A DNA stretch of 36,366 bases from an uncultured Saprospiraceae bacterium. Lineage in GTDB: Bacteria; Bacteroidota; Bacteroidia; Chitinophagales; Saprospiraceae. The translations under genes were made by a program, and so were the position numbers. The stretch spans positions 1 to 36,366 of the forward strand of contig CALKXE010000213.1 in NCBI GenBank assembly GCA_938003955.1, written 5' to 3'. Shown piece after piece: positions 1-8,622 of this stretch (positions are counted from its first letter, which is position 1; each line of letters begins with the position of its first letter). The notes below the pieces were generated by a model, which saw nothing but the letters and a program-made list of their open reading frames with translations, searched no databases and was not told the DNA's origin.

Positions 1-7
1 AAAATAG

Positions 8-119
8 AATTGAGAATTGAGAATTGAGAATTGAGAATTGAGAATTGAGAATTGAGAATTGAGAATTGAGAATTGAGAATTGAGAATTGAGAATTGAGAA
101 TTGAGAATTGAGAATTGAG
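8..119. repeat. Heptanucleotide tandem array, 16 perfect copies of AATTGAG
   Basis: Sixteen uninterrupted copies of the 7-bp unit AATTGAG run from 8 to 119, with degenerate copies on both sides (AAAATAG at 1-7, AATTAGA at 120-126). Read on the + strand every frame meets TGA each seven codons. On the - strand (unit CTCAATT) all frames are open and give a repeating heptapeptide LNSQFSI. There is no start codon or coding context, so I do not call a gene. Low-complexity heptamer arrays like this occur in Bacteroidota intergenic DNA. Perfect copies imply recent slippage. Copy number in the assembly may be unreliable. Confidence 0.97.
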
Positions 120-243
120 AATTAGATACAGCTTTATAATCAATGGAATCAATTAAAAACCAAAGAACTTCAAAGAAGTCGGACCATAATTTTAATGTTC
201 ATAAAATAATTTACCCACATGATTCATTATAGGATCAATCAAA

Positions 244-759
244 CTACAAAGCTTTGATTCTTTCTTCTAATTGCCTTAATGCACTTTTACTATATCCTTT
301 AGGCTCATAGACGATGTTTCCTTTTTGATCAACAAGAAACATTCTAGGCAGAGCTGAAACTTCTAATTCTTTCACTAAATAACCATACTCATCGTGAAGT
401 ACTTTAAAATCCCAGCGCTTTTTATACGCCATATCAAATACTTTAGGATGATCAGTAGGTGTGTCAATTGAAATCGCAAGTAATTCGAAATCGTATTCTT
501 CTGACCAGTTACAATATACTTCCTGCAGTGCTTTGAGTTCTCCACGACATCGGCTACACCAGGTAGCCCATACACTCACTAAGTATATCTTTCCCTTTGG
601 CATATGAGACTCTAGATACGACTTCTCACCAATCTCATTTTTTACATGTATTTTCAGAGGTTCTTTAGTGGACCCATGTACCGAATTAAAAGGAAAAACA
701 CTCTGAGACATTAAAACATTAATGCACAGAAATAAGATCGATGTTATAATAATTCGCAT
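244..759 (-). CDS. TlpA/ResA-like periplasmic thiol-disulfide oxidoreductase
   Basis: The 171-residue protein begins with a hydrophobic signal sequence (about residues 1-20) and then has a thioredoxin-like fold. The active-site motif WATWCSRC places the redox pair at C68 and C71. The segment SALPRMFLVD near residue 140 carries the cis-proline loop expected opposite the active site. In TlpA/ResA-type proteins this pair reduces or exchanges disulfides in exported proteins, often for cytochrome c maturation. No cytochrome maturation gene is nearby, so the substrate is unknown. The start is an ATG at 757-759. The gene stands alone, about 300 bp from purC on the same strand. Confidence 0.9.
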   Translation of the reverse strand: MRIIITSILFLCINVLMSQSVFPFNSVHGSTKEPLKIHVKNEIGEKSYLESHMPKGKIYLVSVWATWCSRCRGELKALQEVYCNWSEEYDFELLAISIDTPTDHPKVFDMAYKKRWDFKVLHDEYGYLVKELEVSALPRMFLVDQKGNIVYEPKGYSKSALRQLEERIKAL

Positions 760-1065
760 AGTATACAGATGATTGAAAGGTTAAATTTAATCATATAATC
801 TCAACACTAGTAATAATGAATGAACAAGTCAAAAGATTGATATAATTGTTTCTAATAATTATATCCTCTGATAGAATATATTCTTGTTTATCAGGTTTAA
901 ATTCCACTCCTGCTTAAATGCATCAAATTGCTTTAAAGAATTGCCAAAAACATATAAACAAACCCTTATTGGATTTATCCCAACAATTTATAGAATCATA
1001 TTTAAACGGTTTAATAACCCAGCTTTTGCAACAAGATATGCATACTTGAGATAAAAAACACATCA
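760..1065. other. Gene-free spacer with one AT-rich hairpin
   Basis: No coding stretch or RNA gene is recognisable in these 306 bases. The one clear structure is a perfect 9-bp dyad, GATATAATT at 839-847 with AATTATATC at 857-865 (9-nt loop). It is followed by the short palindrome GAATATATTC (874-883). In DNA this AT-rich such dyads arise easily by chance. The stretch would carry the promoter of the TlpA-like gene and the end of the purC transcript, but no TAnnTTTG box was found for the former and no T-tract terminator for the latter. Confidence 0.5.
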
Positions 1066-2007
1066 TCACTCCCCTCTCAAGTACTCCCCTACATTCTTCT
1101 CAATCCTTTCATTCACATCCGAAGCATCAGCTCTATCAAACTTCTTACCTGATATCACTTCATATAACTCTATATATCGTTCCGAAACTAGATTTACAAA
1201 ATCATCTGGCATGTCTGGCATCGTCTGTCCTTCCTTTCCTTGGAACCCGTTATCCATCAACCATTCTCTGACGAATTCTTTGCTGAGTTGCTTTTGAGGT
1301 TCATCGTTCGCTTGGCGTTCTTCGTACCCTTCAGCATAGAAATATCTAGAACTATCTGGCGTATGAATCTCATCCATTAGAATGATTTCTCCATCTATCA
1401 ATCCGAATTCATATTTAGTATCAACTAAGATGAGACCTTGCTCAGCAGCCATCTCTGTTCCTCTCCAGAATAATTGAAGTGTATAATCTTCCAACTGATC
1501 CCACTGAGCCGCTGTCACTATTCCTTGTTTAAGAATTTCTTCTTTTGAGATATCTTCATCGTGACCTTCTTCTGCCTTGGTTGCTGGAGTGATGAGTGGT
1601 CTTGGAAATCTATCGTTTTCTTTTAGACCTTCGAGCATTACTTCACCGCATAATATCCTTTCTCCACTTTTATAGGTTCTCCATGCATGGCCTGCCATAT
1701 AACCTCTGACAACCATTTCCAACATAATAGGCTCACACTGTCTACCGACCGCTACATTAGGATCTGGAGTAGCTTCTAGCCAATTGGGTACGATATCTCT
1801 AGTCGCATCGAGAAAATGTTTCGCTACCTGATTCAATACTTGACCTTTATAAGGAATAGCTCGAGGAAGAATATGATCGAATGCTGATATCCTATCAGAT
1901 GCGACCATGACTAATTTATCCTCTACAAAATATACATCTCTAACTTTTCCATTGTACACCTTTGTTTGTCCTGGAAAGTTAAAGTCTGTTGTAGCAATTG
2001 CATTCAT
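1066..2007 (-). CDS. purC: Phosphoribosylaminoimidazole-succinocarboxamide (SAICAR) synthase
   Basis: SAICAR synthase joins CAIR and aspartate using ATP in purine synthesis (cytoplasm). The 313-residue protein has the family signatures in order: the N-terminal YNGKVRDVY nucleotide-binding loop followed by ASDRISAFD, then [14 protein letters not shown], the [15 protein letters not shown] segment, [10 protein letters not shown] and [12 protein letters not shown]. It is the longer form (about 300 residues, like the yeast enzyme) rather than the roughly 240-residue E. coli type. The ATG is at 2005-2007. No other purine gene is in the window, so it appears to be a single-gene unit. It is divergent from the helicase gene across 168 bp. 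Confidence 0.96.
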   Translation of the reverse strand: MNAIATTDFNFPGQTKVYNGKVRDVYFVEDKLVMVASDRISAFDHILPRAIPYKGQVLNQVAKHFLDATRDIVPNWLEATPDPNVAVGRQCEPIMLEMVVRGYMAGHAWRTYKSGERILCGEVMLEGLKENDRFPRPLITPATKAEEGHDEDISKEEILKQGIVTAAQWDQLEDYTLQLFWRGTEMAAEQGLILVDTKYEFGLIDGEIILMDEIHTPDSSRYFYAEGYEERQANDEPQKQLSKEFVREWLMDNGFQGKEGQTMPDMPDDFVNLVSERYIELYEVISGKKFDRADASDVNERIEKNVGEYLRGE

Positions 2008-2175
2008 AAGGCTGTTATTTTTCAGTATATATTATATTCATTATATGATGCTATAAAAGTATAGCTTTCGCTCAACATTCGACTATTTTTTTAATTCTTT
2101 TCAGAATAATTACTGTTTTAATTTTTATCTCCTCATATTTGCCATTTAGCCCAAAATCATTAAAAATCACCGAAT

Positions 2176-5100
2176 TTGTACTGGTTAGACAACATAGATA
2201 AATACATAGAACATTTCGCTTCTCCAGCTATACAGCAGAGAGGGAAAACATTGGCTAATATTGGCGCTTTGAGATCGGTAGAATACGACACCGAAAAGAA
2301 CAAAGGTGTCGCCGAAATCAGCTCAGGAGAAGTCTACACTGTAAAAATAGACAATGGTGTCAGCCAGGATTTCCGTAATATCAATACAGAATGTAATTGT
2401 GACTACGAAAACGGAATGTGCAAGCATGAAGTAGCTGCACTGCATGGATTAAAGAAGAAATTCCAATACAATTCTGCGGCGATCATTAATATTATAAATC
2501 AGACCAACACGATTCATAATAGCTCTAGTGAACTAGAGATGAATGATGACTTACTGTCCAAGTATACACTTGATGCTCAATATCCACCGAGGGTTAGAGA
2601 ATCAATAGAAATGGTGGTAAAGTATAATACGATCTCAGAAAAGCTCCTCTCATTCGATATTGGGGAGAAGGCTTATCGATGGGAAAAAGAAAAATACGAA
2701 TACGAAACTGTCACTTTTCTGATGGCATCAGACAAACTCACTACTCGTTGCACATGTAACAAACAGGTGATGGAACTCTGTAATCATCAAATGAAGGCAG
2801 TACACCATATCTTTATAGAGTTAGGCTTACCAGATTTACTGAAAAACTTCCCAAGTGTAGATGCTTTGAGAGAAGTAGCTGCAACTGAATATGGACTTTC
2901 TAGTTCAGAAGAGGTAGATAAGTTTTTCACACTTACCCTTACGAACAAGGGACCAGAGTTCATGCCTAAGGATAAAGAATTGGTATCATACTCTGATCAT
3001 ATATACTTAGTCAAGAAGTTAGAGCAGATCAACTCTACGACTCCATATAATGCGATCAGTGAAAATGATAACATCGATGACAATCTTCAAGGGGTTTCTA
3101 TCTTCTTGGATAATGAGTCTGATACCATTCCAATTAGAATGCATATCATCTCTGGAAAGTCGAATAAAAAAAGTGAAAAGATTGTAAGTAGTGTTACCAA
3201 TGTAGATGACCCTTCGCAGATTAATCCTGCATTAAGGAGCATCTTCCTTGATTACGAAAAAATAAAAAGTCTATATAACAATCAGTTTCCTGATACCGTG
3301 CATCCTAAGATGCTCAACCTTCTTACAAAACATAAAGAGACGTTACTTACTGTACCGTTATACTTTATGAAAGAGAAGTTTAGTTTCAGGAGAGCAGACA
3401 TGAGAAATGTAGAGTTCTCAGAAATGACAGCAAAGGTATTGATCAAAGCAAGATCAAACAAGGCTCAATATGTGATGGAAGGCTTCATCTTATTTGGTCA
3501 AGAAGAAGTCCCAATTAAATCATTGATTGGAGAAATAAATTCTTTGCTATTATTTCATAACAATCAGTTCTTTGTCATCGATAACTTGAGAGCGAGCCGT
3601 TTGATACAGCTACTGATAGAGCGCCCAATACTTAAGTATTCAATCAAATCTAAAGAATCTTTCAATCAACAAATAAGTCAGCTTTCTTATGTTGCCAATC
3701 TAGATTTTGCTGGTGACGATCTTGTAATCGCAGAGAAAAAAATAGAGATTGTAGAAAAGAGCATTGATCTTTCGGAAAATTCTGAAAGTCTAATTTTACA
3801 GCCACTTATCAAATACGAAGACGACAAAACGTATAGGCCAAAAATAGATGCAGAGCATATTATTGATACCGAAGATGGCTTAGTAACGATAAAGAGGGAT
3901 AATGAACAAGAAAATCATTTCATCACTTCTTTAGCTGCATTTGATACTGATTTTGAAAAGCAAGCTCATCTAGGATTTTTCTATAAAAATCTAGATTCAG
4001 TTATCAATACACCATGGATATTTGATCTATATAGGTATTGTAAAGAAAACGAAATTACAATCACAGGTTACGAGAACCTCGAGAAAATAAATTACAATCC
4101 TAACGAAGCTAAGATAAATATAAGCCTTAGCTCAGGAATGGATTGGTTCGAAGGTGACATTGATATGAAATTCGGAGATTTATCCGTAGAGTTAAAGTCC
4201 CTCAGAGATGCAATCTTAAATAATGATACGACTGTAAAACTTACAGATGGTACGCAGGGTCTCCTTCCTGAAGAATGGATAGAACGATTGTCTGCCATGT
4301 TCAGGAATAGTGATGTTGTAGATGGTAAGTTATTGATCAGTAAAATGAAGTTCAATCTTATTGATTCGCTTTTTGATGAGATCAATGACGAACAACTTAA
4401 GATGGAGATCGACTATAGAAAGCGACTTCTAATGGATTTCGATAATATAGAAGAAGTACCTCTTCCGGAAACAGTCAACGCAGAATTGAGACCTTACCAG
4501 AAAACTGGTTTTTATTGGTTGAAGTTCTTGGATGATTTCGGTTTTGGTGGTTGTCTAGCTGATGACATGGGACTTGGAAAAACCTTACAAGTAATCACAT
4601 TTTTAGCCTATAAAAAATCACAAGGTGCAGGTACTAACCTAATCGTTCTTCCTAAGTCACTCTTGTTTAACTGGGAAGATGAGATTCGTAAGTTCTGTCC
4701 AGATCTGACTTATCTTATCTATCATGGTAGTAAGAGAAAACTAGAGTTGAAAAACTTTGAAAAGTATGACATGGTTCTTTCTACATATGGAACTGTGACG
4801 AATGATATAGAAGACATCATGGTTCATCACTTCTCTTATTGTGTACTGGATGAAAGTCAAGCTATAAAAAACCCAACAAGTAAGCGATACAAAGCTATGC
4901 GACTCGTCAAATCTAATAATAAGATAGTAATGACGGGTACACCAATCGAAAATCAGACTTTCGATTTATATGCACAGTTTAACTTTATAAATCCTGGGTT
5001 CTTCGGGTCTGCCAATCATTTCAAAATGAACTTCGCGGAGCCTATAGACATGTATGGAAACCAAGCTGTAAGTACAGAATTACGAAAATTGGTTAAACCA

Positions 5101-5865
5101 TTCCTCCTAAGAAGAACCAAAGAACAAGTAGCAAAAGATCTTCCGCCTAAAACTGAGAGCATCATCCACGTGGAGATGACTAAGAAACAGCGTGTAATCT
5201 ATGATGCATTCGTTCAGAGATATAAAGACTATGTAAGTCAGAAGATCAGTGAGAACGGTATTCAGAGATCTAAGATGTTTGTCATAGAAGCATTACTGAA
5301 ACTTAGACAGATATGTAACTCCCCTGCCCTATTGAATGAGGACAAAGAGTATCCGAATGAGTCAGTGAAGATCGATGTAATTATGGAACGACTATCTGAA
5401 TTGGTAGGCGGTCATAAAGTATTGGTTATTTCTCAGTTCACTTCGATGTTATCACTTATCAGAGAGAAAGTAGAAGCAGCTCAAATTCCATATTCTTACT
5501 TGGATGGTTCGACTCGAAATAGAAAAGAAGTCGTAGATCAGTTCAATGAGAATGATGATTACAGAGTCTTTTTACTATCACTTAAAGCTGGTGGTGTAGG
5601 ATTGAATCTTGCTTCGGCGGATTATGTATTCTTAGTAGATCCGTGGTGGAATCCTGCAGCAGAATCACAAGCAATAGATAGAGCACACAGAATAGGTCAG
5701 AAAAATCAAGTATTCGCATATAGAATGATTTGTAAAGACTCTATCGAGGAGAAAATACAACAACTGCAAGCGAAGAAACGTAAAATGGCAAAGGATATCA
5801 TACAAGTAGAAGAGAGCTTTATCAAGTCTCTTACGCAGGATGATATTATGGCGTTGTTTAGTTAA
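2176..5865 (+). CDS. SWIM zinc-finger SNF2-family helicase/ATPase
   Basis: This 1229-residue protein combines two SWIM-type zinc motifs (C73-x-C75...C82-x-H84 and C192-x-C194...C202-x-H204) with a C-terminal SNF2 ATPase. Helicase motifs are present: motif I DDMGLGKT (796-803), motif II DESQ (892-895), motif III MTGTPIENQ, and in the second lobe GGVGLNLASAD and motif VI QAIDRAHRIGQ (1165-1175). The middle section (about 210-760) matches nothing I recognise. Such proteins translocate on duplex DNA and remodel DNA-protein complexes; the bacterial role is poorly known. The start is inferred as TTG at 2176: an in-frame TAA lies at 2161-2163 and the first in-frame ATG would delete most of the first zinc motif. 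Confidence 0.93.
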   Translation: MYWLDNIDKYIEHFASPAIQQRGKTLANIGALRSVEYDTEKNKGVAEISSGEVYTVKIDNGVSQDFRNINTECNCDYENGMCKHEVAALHGLKKKFQYNSAAIINIINQTNTIHNSSSELEMNDDLLSKYTLDAQYPPRVRESIEMVVKYNTISEKLLSFDIGEKAYRWEKEKYEYETVTFLMASDKLTTRCTCNKQVMELCNHQMKAVHHIFIELGLPDLLKNFPSVDALREVAATEYGLSSSEEVDKFFTLTLTNKGPEFMPKDKELVSYSDHIYLVKKLEQINSTTPYNAISENDNIDDNLQGVSIFLDNESDTIPIRMHIISGKSNKKSEKIVSSVTNVDDPSQINPALRSIFLDYEKIKSLYNNQFPDTVHPKMLNLLTKHKETLLTVPLYFMKEKFSFRRADMRNVEFSEMTAKVLIKARSNKAQYVMEGFILFGQEEVPIKSLIGEINSLLLFHNNQFFVIDNLRASRLIQLLIERPILKYSIKSKESFNQQISQLSYVANLDFAGDDLVIAEKKIEIVEKSIDLSENSESLILQPLIKYEDDKTYRPKIDAEHIIDTEDGLVTIKRDNEQENHFITSLAAFDTDFEKQAHLGFFYKNLDSVINTPWIFDLYRYCKENEITITGYENLEKINYNPNEAKINISLSSGMDWFEGDIDMKFGDLSVELKSLRDAILNNDTTVKLTDGTQGLLPEEWIERLSAMFRNSDVVDGKLLISKMKFNLIDSLFDEINDEQLKMEIDYRKRLLMDFDNIEEVPLPETVNAELRPYQKTGFYWLKFLDDFGFGGCLADDMGLGKTLQVITFLAYKKSQGAGTNLIVLPKSLLFNWEDEIRKFCPDLTYLIYHGSKRKLELKNFEKYDMVLSTYGTVTNDIEDIMVHHFSYCVLDESQAIKNPTSKRYKAMRLVKSNNKIVMTGTPIENQTFDLYAQFNFINPGFFGSANHFKMNFAEPIDMYGNQAVSTELRKLVKPFLLRRTKEQVAKDLPPKTESIIHVEMTKKQRVIYDAFVQRYKDYVSQKISENGIQRSKMFVIEALLKLRQICNSPALLNEDKEYPNESVKIDVIMERLSELVGGHKVLVISQFTSMLSLIREKVEAAQIPYSYLDGSTRNRKEVVDQFNENDDYRVFLLSLKAGGVGLNLASADYVFLVDPWWNPAAESQAIDRAHRIGQKNQVFAYRMICKDSIEEKIQQLQAKKRKMAKDIIQVEESFIKSLTQDDIMALFS

Positions 5866-5875
5866 TTATATTTGA

Positions 5876-5911
5876 ATATGGTGTCAATTAAAATTATAGT
5901 TGACACCATAT
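5876..5911 (+). terminator. Perfect 12-bp stem-loop after the helicase gene
   Basis: ATATGGTGTCAA (5876-5887) pairs perfectly with TTGACACCATAT (5900-5911) around a 12-nt loop. It begins 11 bases after the helicase stop codon. There is no run of T after it (the flank is CCAAAAATAA), so it is not a classical intrinsic terminator. It could instead protect the mRNA 3' end or be a protein-binding dyad. Confidence 0.55.
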
Positions 5912-6273
5912 CCAAAAATAATGGAAAAGTAAATCCTAATCCGTTTTTAGATCTTCATTACCGATGTTAATTACACATTAGGGATGATAATTAATAGCTC
6001 TATCTTGGTTGAGTGTAAGCCCCCTCAGCCATTGTATCTTCTAATTCCTCAGAGGACAAAAAGAAGTCTTTGGAATAGCAAAAACAAAATGTACCTACTA
6101 GATTAATGAGATTGTTTTAAAATTCCGTTTTAAGAAACATCCTCTAGCACACCAATAAACTTCCGTAAAACATTAGCTTTAATCACATCAAGGGATTCGC
6201 TTTTGTTACTCCGTAAATCCCCGCTTTATTAGGCTATTAAAGTTTTCAACTTCCTCTAAATATACGATCAACA
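5912..6273. other. Gene-free spacer, possible coding remnant on the - strand
   Basis: No intact gene is visible. On the - strand two short open stretches abut in different frames: 6277-6206 (reading ...LEEVENFNSLIKR...) and 6225-6130 (reading ...SNKSESLDVIKANVLRKF...). Removing one G from the GGGG run at 6219-6222 would join them into one reading frame ending at 6130. This could be the decayed 3' end of a gene, but open stretches of this length also occur by chance. I do not recognise the family. Confidence 0.25.
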
Positions 6274-6879
6274 CTAGTTATTACCCCAAGAGTATACAAT
6301 TGAAGCTTGATCAAAAACCGAGAATTTGATTTTTGTCATATTGTGTCTATAAGAATAGATACCTCTGATTGATGATTGATAGCGTATAGAAAAAACTTTA
6401 GATAGTTTTTGTTCGATTCGAAAAGGGAGCTTCAAGCTCAAATAATCGCCTCCTATACTTCTAAATACATCAGCTCTCAAAATGTCATTTGATGCAAAAT
6501 CGACTTTTATTCTTGCTAAGCTCACAATGGCTCCAAGTGATAATGTCGTCTGTTGACTTGATACAATATATCGATATACCGCTACATGCCCTTGCAGTGC
6601 ACTCTCTGCTGTTACTGTTCTTTCTTCACCTAATAGAATCGGCATAAACTGATCATTTCTATATGCCAAACCAAACTCCAATCTATATTTCTCCTTAACA
6701 AGAACATCCACTGCAAGTTGAGGACCAAAGGATACTTTTGATTGTATATCTATTCCAGTTGGTTTTAAAACGAAATAATCATTTGAATTAAAAGGGCTCA
6801 TTGATATAGAAAACTGAGCACTACAAAATATAGGAAATAGCATTAATAGAAGAAAATAAACTCCTTTGAGGTCTAGCAT
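6274..6879 (-). CDS. Secreted or outer-membrane protein, probable small beta-barrel
   Basis: I do not recognise this 201-residue family. It starts with a clear signal peptide (residues 1-21, ending ...FPIFCSAQ). The rest alternates polar and hydrophobic residues with many aromatics, as in the segments YRLEFGLAYRND and FRIEQKLSKVFSIRYQSS, which fits an outer-membrane barrel. The C-terminal strand ends ASIVYSWGNN and lacks the usual terminal aromatic. The start is an ATG at 6877-6879. It lies in a run of three unrelated exported proteins on the - strand, with 242 bp before it, so it probably has its own promoter. Confidence 0.65.
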   Translation of the reverse strand: MLDLKGVYFLLLMLFPIFCSAQFSISMSPFNSNDYFVLKPTGIDIQSKVSFGPQLAVDVLVKEKYRLEFGLAYRNDQFMPILLGEERTVTAESALQGHVAVYRYIVSSQQTTLSLGAIVSLARIKVDFASNDILRADVFRSIGGDYLSLKLPFRIEQKLSKVFSIRYQSSIRGIYSYRHNMTKIKFSVFDQASIVYSWGNN

Positions 6880-7012
6880 ATTTATGTAATTAGTAGAACA
6901 TAGAACGGCTAATTATTCAATATATTATTCCATACAAGACGATAGAATTAAACACAAAATTTAGACTTCATTTTTATTTCGCGAAAAAATATTTAAGATA
7001 ATTCCTTATAAT

Positions 7013-7029
7013 CCATCACGTAATGATGG
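7013..7029. other. Small hairpin between two - strand genes
   Basis: CCATCA (7013-7018) pairs with TGATGG (7024-7029) around CGTAA. It lies about 95 bases past the stop of the 7122-7850 gene. There is no T-tract in the sense of transcription, so a terminator role is only weakly supported. Confidence 0.25.
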
Positions 7030-7121
7030 TAGCATCACCTATCTTTTTTTGAACTGTACTACCTTACACAGATTACTTTCAATATCAAAAATAGATTACT
7101 ATATTCTAAGATCAGACAATG

Positions 7122-7850
7122 CTAATTGCCAGTATTTTCGCTTTCAGGGTCAGTTGGCACAATTGAAAATCTATAAACTGTACTATCAGTGGGCACGTTA
7201 TCTAAGGTAAGGCCGAAGTCATTAGTCCCAGTACCAACGAACGTTGTATCTGACGGTGATAATGGAGTCCCTACTAATGCATAACCATAAGCGAATGTGG
7301 TGGGAGAGAATGAAGTAACATTGAACACTCCAGAAAAAGGACCTAACGAAAACGCATCCTCAGGATTATTAATACTACTTGATCCCATATGCAGTTCAAT
7401 CGCTCCATTACTTTCATATAGCCAAATCTGATAGTTAATCGTCGAACTAAGATCCTTTTTATAAGTAGCATTCTTGATTTCTATTTTCAGTATTTCTTCA
7501 CCAATCACACCTGATAATTGATAAGATAGCGGAGATAAAGAATTGACAGCCCCTTTATCTTGCATCCCTGCGACGACAAACATATCCGCGTAATAATAGT
7601 GATTTACATCAAAAATCAACCTTCCTGTCGCTTCGAGAGATACGCTAGTAAAAACACTGTCCATGTAAGTAAAAGAAAAACCTATCGGTATCGTAAAAGC
7701 CTGAAATCCATTCCATGCATTGCCGGTGTTTATACTCTCCCCATCAGCAAGTTCAGTATACAGTTCTTGCGATTGAGAATATGAATATACTTGAGAATAC
7801 GACTTTGATAGACTCATTAATACTAAGCAGAGGAATAGGATTTTTTTCAT
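7122..7850 (-). CDS. Secreted beta-sandwich protein of unknown function
   Basis: I chose the ATG at 7848-7850 over an upstream TTG at 7871, because the ATG gives a textbook signal peptide (MKKILFLCLVLMS...SYSQ) and a 242-residue product. The mature part resembles beta-rich modules of Bacteroidota exported proteins: TIPIGFSFTYMDSVFTSVSL followed by ATGRLIFD is the pattern of a 'flat domain with a viewed surface' seen near type IX secretion cargo, but no C-terminal sorting domain is evident. It is rich in Ser, Thr, Gly and Asn. No catalytic residues were identified. The assignment beyond 'secreted' is inference. Confidence 0.6.
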   Translation of the reverse strand: MKKILFLCLVLMSLSKSYSQVYSYSQSQELYTELADGESINTGNAWNGFQAFTIPIGFSFTYMDSVFTSVSLEATGRLIFDVNHYYYADMFVVAGMQDKGAVNSLSPLSYQLSGVIGEEILKIEIKNATYKKDLSSTINYQIWLYESNGAIELHMGSSSINNPEDAFSLGPFSGVFNVTSFSPTTFAYGYALVGTPLSPSDTTFVGTGTNDFGLTLDNVPTDSTVYRFSIVPTDPESENTGN

Positions 7851-7945
7851 AGGTATTAGTTTTATTTTCAAGCGGCCTTTTCTTTTTTCTTATTTACTAA
7901 ATACATGAAACGGTAAAAAACCTATAAAGCCTGTCTCCTATTAGC

Positions 7946-8539
7946 CTACTTCGCCATATTATAATTCACCATTCCTGGTATGTCTTTTAAAGCTAACTCT
8001 CCAAACCATCCAATATATTGGCCATCTTTTCTTACTGTAAGATAGGAGGAACAATTTGCAAATCCTCCAAAAAACATCTGGTTAATTTCTCCATTAGTAT
8101 CTTTCTGGTAATTAGCTGAAGCCTTATACCTTGCAAGTTCGGAATCCCCAAAATGTAAATACTTTAATTCAGAGTTTCCATATTTTGAGATTTTCTTCCT
8201 TAATCTTTTGTCCTCTTTAATACTTTGTTCTTTTGACCACATGCCCCCACAACTTCTTATTCCATGCAAATAAAAGACCACAACAAAATCAGTCGTACAA
8301 TCTACTTCCATCAATTCCCAAAACTTCAAATTATCTTCTGGTAACAGAACCCCATCTAGTCCCGCATTTTTTACGATAGAATTATTTTTACTTCCATCAG
8401 CATTCATCACTTCCACTGGACCATCATACATAAATATTGACGGTTTGCCATTGACAAGACCATTGCTGTTGTTATTCGTTACCGAACAAGACATCACGCC
8501 TAACGACATGATAAAAATTAAAATGTAACTAATCTTCAT
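7946..8539 (-). CDS. Small lipoprotein of unknown function
   Basis: I place the start at the ATG 8537-8539, not at the TTG at 8590, because it opens a lipoprotein signal peptide: MKISYILIFIMSLGVMSC, with lipobox GVMSC and the acylated Cys at residue 18. The mature protein is about 180 residues and has further cysteines, in the segments VDCTTDF, RSCGGMW and ANCSSYL, that could form disulfides. No known domain was recognised; a thioredoxin-like core is conceivable but no CxxC is present. It sits downstream of the tryptophan genes on the same strand (83 bp away), but nothing ties it to them functionally. Confidence 0.6.
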   Translation of the reverse strand: MKISYILIFIMSLGVMSCSVTNNNSNGLVNGKPSIFMYDGPVEVMNADGSKNNSIVKNAGLDGVLLPEDNLKFWELMEVDCTTDFVVVFYLHGIRSCGGMWSKEQSIKEDKRLRKKISKYGNSELKYLHFGDSELARYKASANYQKDTNGEINQMFFGGFANCSSYLTVRKDGQYIGWFGELALKDIPGMVNYNMAK

Positions 8540-8622
8540 AATAAGTTTATTTCTGCTTTCCAAAAACTCACGATTCAAACATTCGCGCAATCAACGATTT
8601 AATCATTCAATCATTTTTTACC

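Noticed and set aside
1..126. CRISPR-like array
   Set aside because: The unit is 7 bp with no spacers; it is a simple tandem repeat.
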